From Bacillus alkalisoli (GTDB lineage Bacteria > Bacillota > Bacilli > Bacillales > Bacillaceae_I): a DNA stretch of 64,000 nucleotides. Of the stretch, positions 46,026 to 53,980 are shown piece by piece. The notes below the pieces were generated by a model that worked only from the letters and a program-made list of their open reading frames with translations, had not been told where the DNA came from and searched no databases. Made by a program: the position numbers and the translations under genes. The stretch spans positions 3,475,456 to 3,539,455 of the forward strand of contig NZ_KZ454944.1 of NCBI RefSeq assembly GCF_002797415.1. The letters are read 5' to 3'. Each line of letters starts with the position of its first letter. Position 1 is the stretch's first letter.

Positions 46026-46542
46026 CCGAATTTCCCCCTTCCAGCAAGTGCAGTTCTTTTTTCAACAATTTCACAGCACGGTGAAAATCTACCCGCACCT
46101 TTAATTCTGTACATTGTAAAACTTCTGCGGTCTCTTTCACGGATAATTCCTGTATCCCACGTAGAATAAGTAAACTGCGATAATGTGGCTTTATTTTTAA
46201 AAGTACGAGTTGGATTTCTTCCCATTTTTCTTTTAAAAGTAATTGATTATCTAATGATTCATTTTCACCTTGCCTACTCAGTTTTTCTAATATTCCAGGT
46301 AATAAGTTCTTCAACTTCTTTTTCCGCAGATGATCAATTGCTGTATGTTTTGAAATAGAAAGCAGCCAATATTTCGCTCGTGAAGTATCTCTTAGTAAAT
46401 GTATATTTTTCATCGCTTTTATAAACGTTTCTTGTGTAATATCTTCCGCATCCTGTTTGTTGTTTGAAAAATATAAAGCAAACTGATAAATATCTCTATA
46501 ATATTGTAAATATAGCTCTTCAACATCTACCTCTTTACTCAC
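45991..46542 (-). CDS. ECF-type RNA polymerase sigma factor
   Basis: 183 residues from GTG 46542 behind GGGGGGATGTAG. Region 2 is 'YLQYYRDIYQFALYFSNNKQ' with 'DAEDITQETFIKAM'; region 4 is 'PHYRSLLILRGIQELSVKET' with 'AEVLQCTELKVRVDFHRAV'. The size and layout are those of SigW/SigX/SigV-like ECF factors. A matching ECF promoter (TGAAAC-N16-CGAC) lies 24 bp upstream, implying autoregulation. The downstream gene is the presumed anti-sigma partner. Confidence 0.9.
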   Translation of the reverse strand: MSKEVDVEELYLQYYRDIYQFALYFSNNKQDAEDITQETFIKAMKNIHLLRDTSRAKYWLLSISKHTAIDHLRKKKLKNLLPGILEKLSRQGENESLDNQLLLKEKWEEIQLVLLKIKPHYRSLLILRGIQELSVKETAEVLQCTELKVRVDFHRAVKLLKKELHLLEGGNSDEKDRTTASRS

Positions 46543-46565
46543 CTACATCCCCCCTTTACTAACAA

Positions 46566-46591
46566 GTCGTGTGACGTTAATATTTGTTTCA
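46566..46591 (-). promoter_or_regulatory. ECF-sigma promoter (autoregulatory)
   Basis: Minus strand TGAAAC, 16 bp, CGAC. This fits the SigX/SigW-type consensus of Bacilli and sits directly upstream of the ECF sigma gene. Confidence 0.75.
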
Positions 46592-46623
46592 AAAAGATTA
46601 AAAAAATTTAAATAATGAAAATT

Positions 46624-46670
46624 AGGGACAGACACCTTATTTCACTTGATGCACTGAGGTGTCTGTCCCT
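46624..46670. repeat. GGGACAGAC-type hairpin repeat
   Basis: AGGGACAGACACCTTATT ... GAGGTGTCTGTCCCT. It is closely related to the repeat invaded by the IS110 element. Confidence 0.8.
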
Positions 46671-46724
46671 AGAATACTTTTATTATAGTATACTATTTTT
46701 ACCAACTATTTTGAGGGTGATTTT

Positions 46725-46859
46725 ATGTGGAATATTTCAAAAGAGACGAAAAGAGAATTTGCAACATGTAACCTCCTCCCTATACATGAGTCGGACGATG
46801 TATGGGAGATAGCTTTAAGAGATGCACAAGAAGAAGGCGAAGACCTTTTTCCCGTTTAA
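46725..46859 (+). CDS. Small hypothetical protein
   Basis: 44 residues from ATG 46725 behind TTGAGGGTGATTTT: 'MWNISKETKREFATCNLLPI' then 'HESDDVWEIALRDAQEEGED'. A frameshifted homologue with the same upstream sequence lies at 42829. The family is not recognised. It overlaps the start of a TetR-type fragment in another frame. Confidence 0.55.
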   Translation: MWNISKETKREFATCNLLPIHESDDVWEIALRDAQEEGEDLFPV

Positions 46860-47308
46860 AAGAAGAACTTGAAGAAGTAAAGGGAGAATTAGTGAAAGAA
46901 ATGGAGAACAAGATTTTAAAAAACATTCCAAAAGTCATCGCTGACCTTGAAACCAATACTCCGAATACGATTCCCTTACCTTTTCTTGTTCCATTTATTG
47001 AGTTTTTAAATCAAAATAGAGGATTTATGAAAGCTATGTTAGGGCCAAATGGGGATATAACTTTTCAATCAAAGTTGAAAATGTTTATGCGAAAAGCCCT
47101 ATTTGATAGTAATAAAAATTCTGCTTTCAAGCGGGAAGTCCTTCTTGTTCCACCAGAATATTTGGTTTCTTATATTGCTTCCGCACATATTGGTGTTATC
47201 CAAGAATGGCTGAATAGCGATAGAGAGGAATCACCACAAGAGATAGCTAGAATTATATCTACAATGACCATAAATGGTCCCTTCTTTGCAGCTGGATTTA
47301 AAAAATGA
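46802..47308 (+). pseudogene. TetR-family regulator lacking its DNA-binding domain
   Basis: The open frame gives 'FLVPFIEFLNQNRGFMKAML' and 'SYIASAHIGVIQEWLNSDRE', followed by 'MTINGPFFAAG'. This is the C-terminal ligand domain of DhaS/YsiA-like TetR proteins. The N-terminal HTH is absent; the first ~15 residues (Arg-rich) are read out of the upstream small gene in another frame. Homology probably begins around 46850. No ribosome site fits, so this is taken as a 5'-truncated gene. Confidence 0.7.
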
Positions 47309-47417
47309 ATCAAGGGAATAGGTACAGAACCTATGTAGTTTTACTGTACTTATTTTAGTCCCTTGTTCCATTCTGTTTACGACAAAAGTCAAAACCGTAC
47401 ATTAAGTAGTTTAATAA

Positions 47418-47447
47418 TTGCAATGACTACATTCATTAATATATAAT
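47418..47447 (+). promoter_or_regulatory. Predicted promoter of the antitoxin RNA
   Basis: -35 TTGCAA at 47418-47423, an 18-bp spacer, -10 TATAAT at 47442-47447. It fires toward the 3' end of the small toxin gene. Confidence 0.6.
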
Positions 47448-47453
47448 TTATGT

Positions 47454-47600
47454 AACATAATAAAAAAAGACCGAGTGCTGTGAACACTCAGTCAAGCAAC
47501 TACATGCCGCATGAAGAGCGGCTGACCAATTGAATAAACAGTTTAACTGAAGAAGTAACCGCATTTCCATTGGTCGTGGGGGCGGTTATTTCTCTTTTTT
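47454..47600 (+). ncRNA. Predicted antisense antitoxin RNA
   Basis: It would run from the promoter at 47418-47447 to the terminator TAACCGC ... GCGGTTA with a following TTTCTCTTTTTT (47556-47600). It overlaps the 3' end of the toxin mRNA by roughly 130 nt, the convergent arrangement of txpA/ratA and bsrG/SR4 in B. subtilis. Predicted from sequence only. Confidence 0.6.
47461..47493 (-). terminator. Terminator of the toxin mRNA
   Basis: Minus strand: GACTGAGTG, a loop, CACTCGGTC, then TTTTTTT. Confidence 0.8.
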
Positions 47601-47699
47601 ATTGGTGACAAGTGCAATCATTGCAACGAGTGCAGTTAGAGTGGTTACCAAAAACACCCCAAACTGAAAAAGCATGTTCATTGCTTCATATGTCACCAT
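47586..47699 (-). CDS. Type I toxin, holin-like small membrane peptide
   Basis: 37 residues from ATG 47699 behind GGGAGGTGGTTGT: 'MVTYEAMNMLFQFGVFLVTT' then 'LTALVAMIALVTNKKEK'. It has a short N-terminus beginning M-x-x-YEAM, one membrane helix and a lysine-rich tail, the pattern of the putative holin-like toxins (PF16935, relatives of TxpA/BsrG). The ribosome site GGAGGTG (47705-47711) is complementary to CATCTCC just upstream (47720-47726), so it would be locked in a hairpin. The promoter -10 is TATAAT at 47764-47769. The partner is the antisense RNA above. Confidence 0.75.
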   Translation of the reverse strand: MVTYEAMNMLFQFGVFLVTTLTALVAMIALVTNKKEK

Positions 47700-47704
47700 A
47701 CAAC

Positions 47705-47726
47705 CACCTCCCTTCTAGAGGAGATG
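47705..47726 (-). promoter_or_regulatory. Ribosome site sequestered by a hairpin in the toxin mRNA
   Basis: CATCTCC, an eight-base loop, GGAGGTG: seven pairs with one G-U. This hides the Shine-Dalgarno sequence, as in known type I toxin mRNAs. Confidence 0.6.
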
Positions 47727-47849
47727 ATCAACCGCCCATCCGCTTTATGTAGCTGCTAAACTAATTATACAAAACATACGTTCTGCATTTCTATTAAAAA
47801 GTATTAAGCTTCCTAATTTTTTTAATAAACCTTTTAGTTGAGCAAAAAA

Positions 47850-47889
47850 GGGACAGACCCCTTGTATCACTTGATTATACAAGGGGTCT
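47850..47889. repeat. GGGACAGACCCC hairpin repeat, left part, split by IS110
   Basis: GGGACAGACCCCTTGTA ... TACAAGGGGTCT, with the closing GTCCCTG now at 49460-49466 on the far side of the IS. Rejoining across the element gives a perfect hairpin. Confidence 0.85.
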
Positions 47890-47995
47890 ACCCTGAAAAT
47901 AAATTCCGATAGAAAGCCATACTAAAGAAGAGGTCTTAAATCCTTTTTTAAAAAAAGGATGACCTTTAAATTAAAGTATAATATTAAAACCGAAA

Positions 47996-49213
47996 TTAGG
48001 CTGGTAGTTCTGATATTTCTACAGAATAACCCAGCTTTTCAATTCTTTTAATGGCACGTTTGACTTCTTGATCTTTCTTGCGATTTAAATGGTAGTCTTC
48101 ACCAAGATCTTGAAATGGCTTTTTAGTTATCAGAATATGATAAACAGCTATTAAAATACAGCGTCCTATAGCTACTGAAGCAATATTTCCGCCTCTACGA
48201 GCCTTAATCCTCCTGTACTTAGCTCCAAAAAAGTTTTTAGAACGACCAACAGTTTTAGCTGCTTCTACTAAAGCACTCCTTAGGTACTTATTTCCCTTAC
48301 GTGTGCGCGCGCTTTTTTTTTTACCAGCACTTTCGTTTTCTCCAGGAACCATTCCAGCCCAGGAAGCTAAATGATTATCACTATTAAAGCGACTCATGTC
48401 CGTTCCAACTTCAGCTAGAATCTGTTCTGCAGTTCTCTTACCGATACCCGGAATTGACATAACCAAATTAATCTCTTCTGATGAAGGGCTAAGTCTTTCA
48501 GCCAATTCTTTATCGATAAACTCGATCTGTTTCTCCAAGTATTCGACATGGTCAAGTTGTCTAGCTAATAAAAATTGTTGATGAGTTCCAACTAGCCCCT
48601 TTAAAGCTTTTTGTAAAGCAGGAATCTTCTTTCTAAGTGCACCTAAAGACATTTCTGCCAATATTTCTGGATTCAAATTCCCTTCTATTAAAGCACGTAA
48701 CATCTTTCTTCCAGAGACACCAAGAACATTTGAAGCAACAGACCCAAGCTTAATATTAGCACCTTCTAATACTTTTTGGATTCTATTAGATTCACGAGCA
48801 GTTTCTTCTATTAAACTTCTACGATATCTAACAAGCTCTCTTAATTCGCGCTGTTCTCTGTTAGGAATAAAACTACCATTAATCAGTCCATGTTGAAGTA
48901 ATTGAGCAATCCATTGTGCATCACGAACATCGGACTTTCTTCCAGGTACATTCTTAATATGTTGAGCGTTAACAACTAGTGCTTCAATGTCTGAGACTTC
49001 GAGTAGGTTGTATATGGGCTTCCAATAAACTCCGGTGCTTTCCATCGCAACAATTGGACACTGGTTCTCTTGTATCCAATCAAGTAATTCTAAAAGATCA
49101 TCTGTCATCGTACCAAAGGTACGAATCTCTTTCTTGCGCTTGATAATAATACAAGCTGTAATACTATTCTTGTGAACATCAAGTCCACATACACGGGGAT
49201 GAATGACTTCCAT
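47996..49213 (-). CDS. IS110-family DEDD recombinase (transposase)
   Basis: 405 residues from ATG 49213, chosen for GAAGGAGGCATTTATT upstream rather than ATG 49258. The N-terminal RuvC-like DEDD domain has D12 ('CGLDVHKNS'), E58 ('AMESTGVYW') and D95/D98 ('KSDVRDAQW'). A coiled-coil middle follows. The C-terminal Tnp domain (PF02371) has 'SIPGIGKRTAEQILAE', 'LASWAGMVPGENESAGKKKS' with the likely catalytic Ser295, and 'GNKYLRSALVEAAKTVGRS'. All catalytic residues appear intact, so the element may be active. It would be guided by the bridge RNA encoded upstream. Confidence 0.95.
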   Translation of the reverse strand: MEVIHPRVCGLDVHKNSITACIIIKRKKEIRTFGTMTDDLLELLDWIQENQCPIVAMESTGVYWKPIYNLLEVSDIEALVVNAQHIKNVPGRKSDVRDAQWIAQLLQHGLINGSFIPNREQRELRELVRYRRSLIEETARESNRIQKVLEGANIKLGSVASNVLGVSGRKMLRALIEGNLNPEILAEMSLGALRKKIPALQKALKGLVGTHQQFLLARQLDHVEYLEKQIEFIDKELAERLSPSSEEINLVMSIPGIGKRTAEQILAEVGTDMSRFNSDNHLASWAGMVPGENESAGKKKSARTRKGNKYLRSALVEAAKTVGRSKNFFGAKYRRIKARRGGNIASVAIGRCILIAVYHILITKKPFQDLGEDYHLNRKKDQEVKRAIKRIEKLGYSVEISELPA

Positions 49214-49224
49214 AATAAATGCCT

Positions 49225-49450
49225 CCTTCGGCAATAAGTAGTGGTAGCCGAGCTTCAAGACTGTTCGTGCAATCTACCCTGCGTGCTCATGGCAACAATC
49301 CGTGGTGCACTAAGTCTATAAGACCCGTCTGTCCCTCGAGCTATTAGCATCACTGACACCCGGCCTTAACACTCGGCTATCTCTATCATCGCCACAAAGG
49401 AAACAAGGCTAATCAACCATTTTCATTTTGAGTGGTGAATTTTAAATTCA
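49225..49450 (-). ncRNA. Predicted bridge RNA of the IS110 element
   Basis: The noncoding region upstream of the recombinase holds several complementary segments and two short guide-like matches. AGGGACAGA (minus strand, 49328-49336) equals the target half plus core, and GGGTCT (49321-49326) is complementary to the other target half. CAGGGTAGA (minus strand, 49273-49281) equals the element's own far end at 47887-47895. Boundaries are approximate; bridge RNAs are about 180 nt in the one well-studied case (IS621). Confidence 0.65.
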
Positions 49451-49470
49451 TGTTGGTCTGTCCCTGAATT

Positions 49471-50430
49471 TCAATCCTGCTCAAACTCATCCAACAATGC
49501 ACGCACTTCATCTGTTGATTTCGTGTTCATTAGTTGATTTCTTAATTCACCAGCCCCACGGAACCCTTTCACATAAATTTTGAAAAAGCGATGAAGCTTT
49601 GTGATGGAACGTGGCACTTGTTCTGCATAATGATCTTGAAGATCGAGCTGCAGTCTTAAGAGATCAAGGTATTCCTTACTGCTATGCTCTTTTGGCTCTT
49701 TTTCAAAAGCAAAAGGATTTTTAAAGATACCTCGGCCAATCATAACGCCATCAATCCCGTATTTTTCAGCCAGCTGCAGTCCAACTTGACGGTCGGGAAT
49801 ATCTCCATTGATCGTTAGTAGCGTATTTGGTGCGATACGGTCACGTAATTTTTTGATTTCCGGAATGAGCTCCCAATGCGCATCTACTGCGCTCATTTCC
49901 TTTCTTGTACGTAAATGAATAGAAAGGTTCGCAATATCCTGTTTGAAAATATGCGTTAACCACTCTTCCCACTCGTTTACTTCATTAAAGCCAAGTCGTG
50001 TTTTCACGCTAACAGGCAGCCCGCCCGCTTTTGCAGCTTGAATAAGTTCTGCCGCAACATCTGGGAAAAGAATAAGGCCACTACCTTTCCCTCTTGATGC
50101 CACATTTGGTACAGGGCAGCCCATGTTAATATCGATCCCTTTAAATCCCATCTCCGCCACACCAATGCTCATTTGACGGAAATACTCGGGATTATCTCCC
50201 CAAATGTGTGCCACCATTGGCTGTTCATCTTCTGTAAAAAGCAAACGGCCACGCACACTTTCTTTGCCCTCTGGATGACAAAAGCTATCTGAGTTCGTAA
50301 ACTCTGTGAAGAATACATCCGGTCGACCTGCTTTACTTACTACATGACGAAAAACTACATCTGTCACATCTTCCATCGGTGCCAATACAAAAAATGGCTT
50401 GGGTAAATCACGCCAAAAATTTTCTTTCAT
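49471..50430 (-). CDS. tRNA-dihydrouridine synthase
   Basis: 319 residues from ATG 50430. FMN-dependent Dus family: '[19 protein letters not shown]' (FMN site), catalytic Cys in '[20 protein letters not shown]', '[11 protein letters not shown]', '[13 protein letters not shown]' and '[10 protein letters not shown]...[12 protein letters not shown]' (phosphate binding). It reduces uridine in tRNA D-loops. The stop codon lies 11 bp from the IS110 insertion point; the invaded hairpin repeat probably served as this gene's terminator and now ends with the element instead. Confidence 0.93.
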   Translation of the reverse strand: MKENFWRDLPKPFFVLAPMEDVTDVVFRHVVSKAGRPDVFFTEFTNSDSFCHPEGKESVRGRLLFTEDEQPMVAHIWGDNPEYFRQMSIGVAEMGFKGIDINMGCPVPNVASRGKGSGLILFPDVAAELIQAAKAGGLPVSVKTRLGFNEVNEWEEWLTHIFKQDIANLSIHLRTRKEMSAVDAHWELIPEIKKLRDRIAPNTLLTINGDIPDRQVGLQLAEKYGIDGVMIGRGIFKNPFAFEKEPKEHSSKEYLDLLRLQLDLQDHYAEQVPRSITKLHRFFKIYVKGFRGAGELRNQLMNTKSTDEVRALLDEFEQD

Positions 50431-50922
50431 TTCAAACTCAAATCCTCTCTATAAATGCAACTTCTGACACTCGGTCAAGAAATTTAAAGTCAAATGTTCC
50501 AATTCTTTTAACTTATATCATGCTCCATGTCTTGTTATCAAACACAAGTACATTGGACAGGTATAATTTGTGAAATTATCGTGAAAGTCAACAATGTTTA
50601 TTTTAACGAATAATAGTGCTGAATGGTATGTATAAAATAGCCAATTTAAAAGGAAAGCACAGGGACGGTTCTCTTGCTTCCGATGCAGCAGAACTCGTTT
50701 TTCGTATTTCCTAGGTAGCAAACCGACACTACGCTATCCTTTTGGCACAAAAAAGAACCAGTAATACTGGTCCCGATTATTAATGTCCATTTTTCATCTT
50801 CTCTCTTTTTATCAACACAACATCCCCATTGGAAGATACGTGATAAAAAATACAATCAGCACTGCTAGTTCAAGGTTTATATAATACATAATACCCAAGT
50901 CGAAAAATGACAGTATAAAATA
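50431..50922. other. Intergenic region without a supported gene
   Basis: Between dus and the next gene there are only short frames without ribosome sites. A degenerate GGGACGG repeat arm (CACAGGGACGGTTCTCTTGC) lies near 50660. Nothing else was found. Confidence 0.5.
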
Positions 50923-51195
50923 TCAATCCATTAAGGCCTCATCTATATATACTTCCATTCCCTCATCTTCCAGACATTCACCAAAAAATTTAACTGCTTT
51001 CTTATAGTCATGTTTGAGTATATTTAAATCTTGGTCATCTGCATCATATACAGCCACAACAACATCATTTGCATAAAGAGTAATATAATTATCAGACCTC
51101 TTTTTCAAATGTGCCTCAACGCTGAATTCTTGGCCTTTTATTACTTCTTTGTTTGACTTTAAAGCCTTAGATAGTAAGTGTTTAATTTCTTCCAT
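50923..51195 (-). CDS. Small hypothetical acidic protein
   Basis: 90 residues from ATG 51195 with GGAGGTTATATAA upstream. Alpha/beta pattern: 'MEEIKHLLSKALKSNKEVIK', 'YITLYANDVVVAVYDADDQD' and an acidic C-terminus. No membrane segment. No family is recognised; the ribosome site and composition support it as a real gene. Confidence 0.7.
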   Translation of the reverse strand: MEEIKHLLSKALKSNKEVIKGQEFSVEAHLKKRSDNYITLYANDVVVAVYDADDQDLNILKHDYKKAVKFFGECLEDEGMEVYIDEALMD

Positions 51196-51320
51196 TTATA
51201 TAACCTCCAATAGTTAGCTCTTAAATCGTGTATGTAGTTCTTTATTTTACTTCATTAGCTGTTGTTGCATTTGTGTTTTTAAAAACATAAAGCTATTTAT
51301 TTCTTTTTTGCATCTTGAGT

Positions 51321-51773
51321 TTAGCCTAATTTTTCACGAGAAATAACCTGTTTAAAAAGATCCCTAAATTGCTCCCGGTCTTCTGCTGTAAAAGGCTTTG
51401 GTCCCTTTGTTCGCTGTCCACTTTTTCGAGCCATGGCACTGAAATAACGTGTTTGTAATAACTGGTCAATGTTTTCATTTGTATATGTAAATCCTTTATG
51501 GTGGAGGACGATCACTCCTTTTGCTAAACCTAGTGATGCAAGACCATAATCTTGCGTCACAATCATATCTCCTTTTTCCACCAACTTCACAATCCGATAA
51601 TCTGCTGCATCTGCTCCAGAATCAACATAAATGGTCTCCACTCCTGATGGCTGTTCTGCATTAGAAAAGTGAGAAAAGCTTGTAACAAGGATAACTGGAA
51701 TTTCAAGATTCCTTGCTTCAGAAATAATAATGTCTTTCACCGGACAAGCATCTGCATCCACATAAATTTTCAT
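51321..51773 (-). CDS. yqxD: UPF0178 protein (YaiI/YqxD)
   Basis: 150 residues from ATG 51773 behind AACAGGAGGACAAAG. PIN-like fold of UPF0178: '[20 protein letters not shown]', '[20 protein letters not shown]' and '[20 protein letters not shown]', followed by '[20 protein letters not shown]'. The conserved aspartates suggest a nuclease-like site, but no activity is established. Length and motifs are standard. Confidence 0.92.
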   Translation of the reverse strand: MKIYVDADACPVKDIIISEARNLEIPVILVTSFSHFSNAEQPSGVETIYVDSGADAADYRIVKLVEKGDMIVTQDYGLASLGLAKGVIVLHHKGFTYTNENIDQLLQTRYFSAMARKSGQRTKGPKPFTAEDREQFRDLFKQVISREKLG

Positions 51774-52168
51774 CTTTGTCCTCCTGTTAAGAAGTCGACT
51801 TACTATTTAAATTAATCTTTCTACTATATAAGGGACTGTTGGCTTTTGTTTAATAATAAACAAGAGTCTTTCTTTTGCCGTATTTTTCTATTCTCTTATT
51901 ATACTTTATATAATTGTGTTAGCAAATGAACGTTTAATTGCCCACACAATAGGTTGCTATATCAACTGCTCTTTGTTCTGGATGCAGACTGGTATAACCT
52001 TACCAATTCAAATTAATACTGAAAGTTAACCCTATCTGTAATAATTTTCCTGGACAATAAACCTGTCCCCTTGTCCACTTCAATTACATTTTCCATAAAA
52101 AATAAATAGAAAAAGTAATCTAAATCTAGTAAGATATCCACATATGACATTAGATGAGGGGTAAAAAA
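51774..52168. other. Intergenic region with one dispersed repeat
   Basis: It contains the repeat copy at 52015-52077 and otherwise AT-rich sequence upstream of the ABC-F gene. No gene. Confidence 0.5.
52015..52077. repeat. CCTGGACAATAAACCTGTCC-type repeat (uninterrupted copy)
   Basis: AATACTGAAAGTTAACC ... ATTTTCCTGGACAATAAACC then TGTCCCCTTGTCCAC. It is the uninterrupted form of the sites occupied at 59370/59529 and 63445. Confidence 0.75.
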
Positions 52169-53722
52169 ATGAGCGTATTAAACGTACAAGGTTTAAGTCA
52201 CGGTTTCGGTGATCGTGCGATTTTTAATGACGTGTCCTTCCGACTTTTAAAAGGAGAACACGTTGGATTAATTGGGGCGAATGGTGAAGGTAAGTCTACT
52301 TTCATGAATATTGTTACTGGGAAGTTACAACCGGACGAGGGGAAAGTGGAGTGGTCACGAAAAGTACGTGTTGGTTATTTAGATCAACATGCTGTTCTTC
52401 AAAAAGGTTCTTCGATACGTGACGCTTTGAGTACAGCTTTTCAATATCTATTTGATGCAGAAGCAGAGATCAATGAGCTTTATGGAAAAATGGGTGATGA
52501 AGGTGCTGATATTGATGCACTGCTTGCAGAAGTTGGAGAGCTACAGGAAACGTTAGATAGTAATGATTTCTATCAAATTAATGCAAAAGTAGAGGAAGTT
52601 GCTCGTGGTCTAGGATTAGATGGTGTTGGACTTGATCGCGATGTTGATGACCTTAGCGGTGGGCAACGTACGAAAGTATTGCTAGCTAAGCTTTTACTAG
52701 AAAAGCCTGAGATTCTATTACTGGACGAGCCTACAAACTATTTAGATGAGCAACATATTGAATGGTTAAAGCGCTATTTACAAGAGTATGAAAATGCATT
52801 TATCTTAATTTCGCATGATATTCCATTCTTAAACAGCGTTGTAAACTTGATATATCACATGGAAAACCAAGAGTTAAATCGATATGTTGGTGACTATGAT
52901 AACTTCTTAAATATTTATGAAATGAAGAAGCAACAACTAGAGTCTGCTTTTAAGCGTCAACAACAAGAAATTGCTAACTTGAAAGATTTCGTTGCTCGTA
53001 ACAAGGCAAGTGTGGCAACGCGTAATATGGCGATGTCACGTCAGAAGAAACTAGACAAAATGGACGTTATTGAATTAGGAAAAGAAAAGCCAAAACCAGA
53101 GTTCAACTTCAAAGAAGCTCGTGCAGCTAGTCGTTGGATTTTCAAGGCGGAGGATCTTGTGATTGGTTACAATGAACCACTTTCTCGCCCTCTTAATTTG
53201 CAAATGGAACGAGGACAAAAAATCGCATTCGTTGGTGCAAATGGTATTGGTAAGTCTACTCTTTTAAAAAGTATTCTTGGATTGATTGATCCGATTTCGG
53301 GTAAAGTGGAACGTGGTGAGTATCAACACATCGGTTACTTCGAACAGGAAGTGAAAGAAGCCAACTACAACACTTGTATTGAAGAGATTTGGAGCGAGTT
53401 CCCAGGTTTAAATCAAGCTGAAGTCCGTGCTGCACTTGCAAAATGTGGATTAACGACGAAACATATCGAAAGTAAAGTCGAAGTCCTTTCTGGTGGGGAA
53501 AAAGCGAAAGTTCGTTTGTGTAAAATTTTAAACACAGAAACGAATATATTAATTTTTGACGAGCCTACCAATCACTTGGATGTGGACGCAAAAGAAGAAT
53601 TAAAACGTGCTTTAAAGGCATATAAAGGAAGTATCTTAATGGTATCCCACGAACCTGAATTCTATCGTGACATTGCGACAGATATTTGGAATTGTGAGGA
53701 TTGGACGACTAAAGTGTTTTAA
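52169..53722 (+). CDS. ABC-F family ATPase (YfmM-like)
   Basis: 517 residues from ATG 52169, chosen for GATGAGGGGTAAAAAA directly upstream (the start at 52154 would include the ribosome site). Two ATPase domains: Walker A 'GANGEGKST' and 'GANGIGKST'; signatures 'DDLSGGQRTKV' and 'EVLSGGEKAKV'; Walker B 'LLLDEPTNYLDE' and 'LIFDEPTNHLDV'. There are no membrane segments, so it is a ribosome-associated ABC-F translation factor, not a transporter. The length matches B. subtilis YfmM as I recall it. Antibiotic resistance is not implied. Confidence 0.92.
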   Translation: MSVLNVQGLSHGFGDRAIFNDVSFRLLKGEHVGLIGANGEGKSTFMNIVTGKLQPDEGKVEWSRKVRVGYLDQHAVLQKGSSIRDALSTAFQYLFDAEAEINELYGKMGDEGADIDALLAEVGELQETLDSNDFYQINAKVEEVARGLGLDGVGLDRDVDDLSGGQRTKVLLAKLLLEKPEILLLDEPTNYLDEQHIEWLKRYLQEYENAFILISHDIPFLNSVVNLIYHMENQELNRYVGDYDNFLNIYEMKKQQLESAFKRQQQEIANLKDFVARNKASVATRNMAMSRQKKLDKMDVIELGKEKPKPEFNFKEARAASRWIFKAEDLVIGYNEPLSRPLNLQMERGQKIAFVGANGIGKSTLLKSILGLIDPISGKVERGEYQHIGYFEQEVKEANYNTCIEEIWSEFPGLNQAEVRAALAKCGLTTKHIESKVEVLSGGEKAKVRLCKILNTETNILIFDEPTNHLDVDAKEELKRALKAYKGSILMVSHEPEFYRDIATDIWNCEDWTTKVF

Positions 53723-53730
53723 ATAAGAGT

Positions 53731-53776
53731 AAGGGGTACCCAGAGAGTAGAAATTCACTTGGGTATCCCTTTTTAT
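53731..53776 (+). terminator. Intrinsic terminator of the ABC-F gene
   Basis: AGGGGTACCCA, a loop, TGGGTATCCCT, then TTTTATTT. Confidence 0.85.
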
Positions 53777-53980
53777 TTAGTGTAACTATCTATTCCGCTA
53801 GATTACATAATCTCTACTCGCATGAAGAATTCGATAGATAAAAAAAGTTAATGTTAATAAAGATTACAAGTATTTAATAAGCGCTATTTCCACTTGTCAC
53901 TCTCCTTAAGAAGTTTTATAATATGATTAGCTACATTAGCTATTTTATCTATTTTATCTATTTTTAAGGTGGTGATATAA

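Larger units (their letters stand above)
47890..49459 (-). mobile_element. IS110-family insertion sequence (complete, 1570 bp)
   Basis: The ends are set by the split hairpin repeat: CT occurs at 47888-47889 and again at 49458-49459, and removing 47890-49459 restores TACAAGGGGTCTGTCCCT exactly. There are no terminal inverted repeats and no long target duplication, as expected for IS110. The element has a DEDD recombinase gene and ~245 bp of noncoding DNA upstream of it, the place where IS110-group elements encode their bridge RNA. Confidence 0.9.

Noticed and set aside
46022..46225. Minus-strand frames inside the ECF sigma gene
   Set aside because: Alternative frames of a clear sigma-70 domain protein.
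52169..53722. Drug-exporting ABC transporter
   Set aside because: Two ATPase domains and no membrane segments: ABC-F translation factor type.
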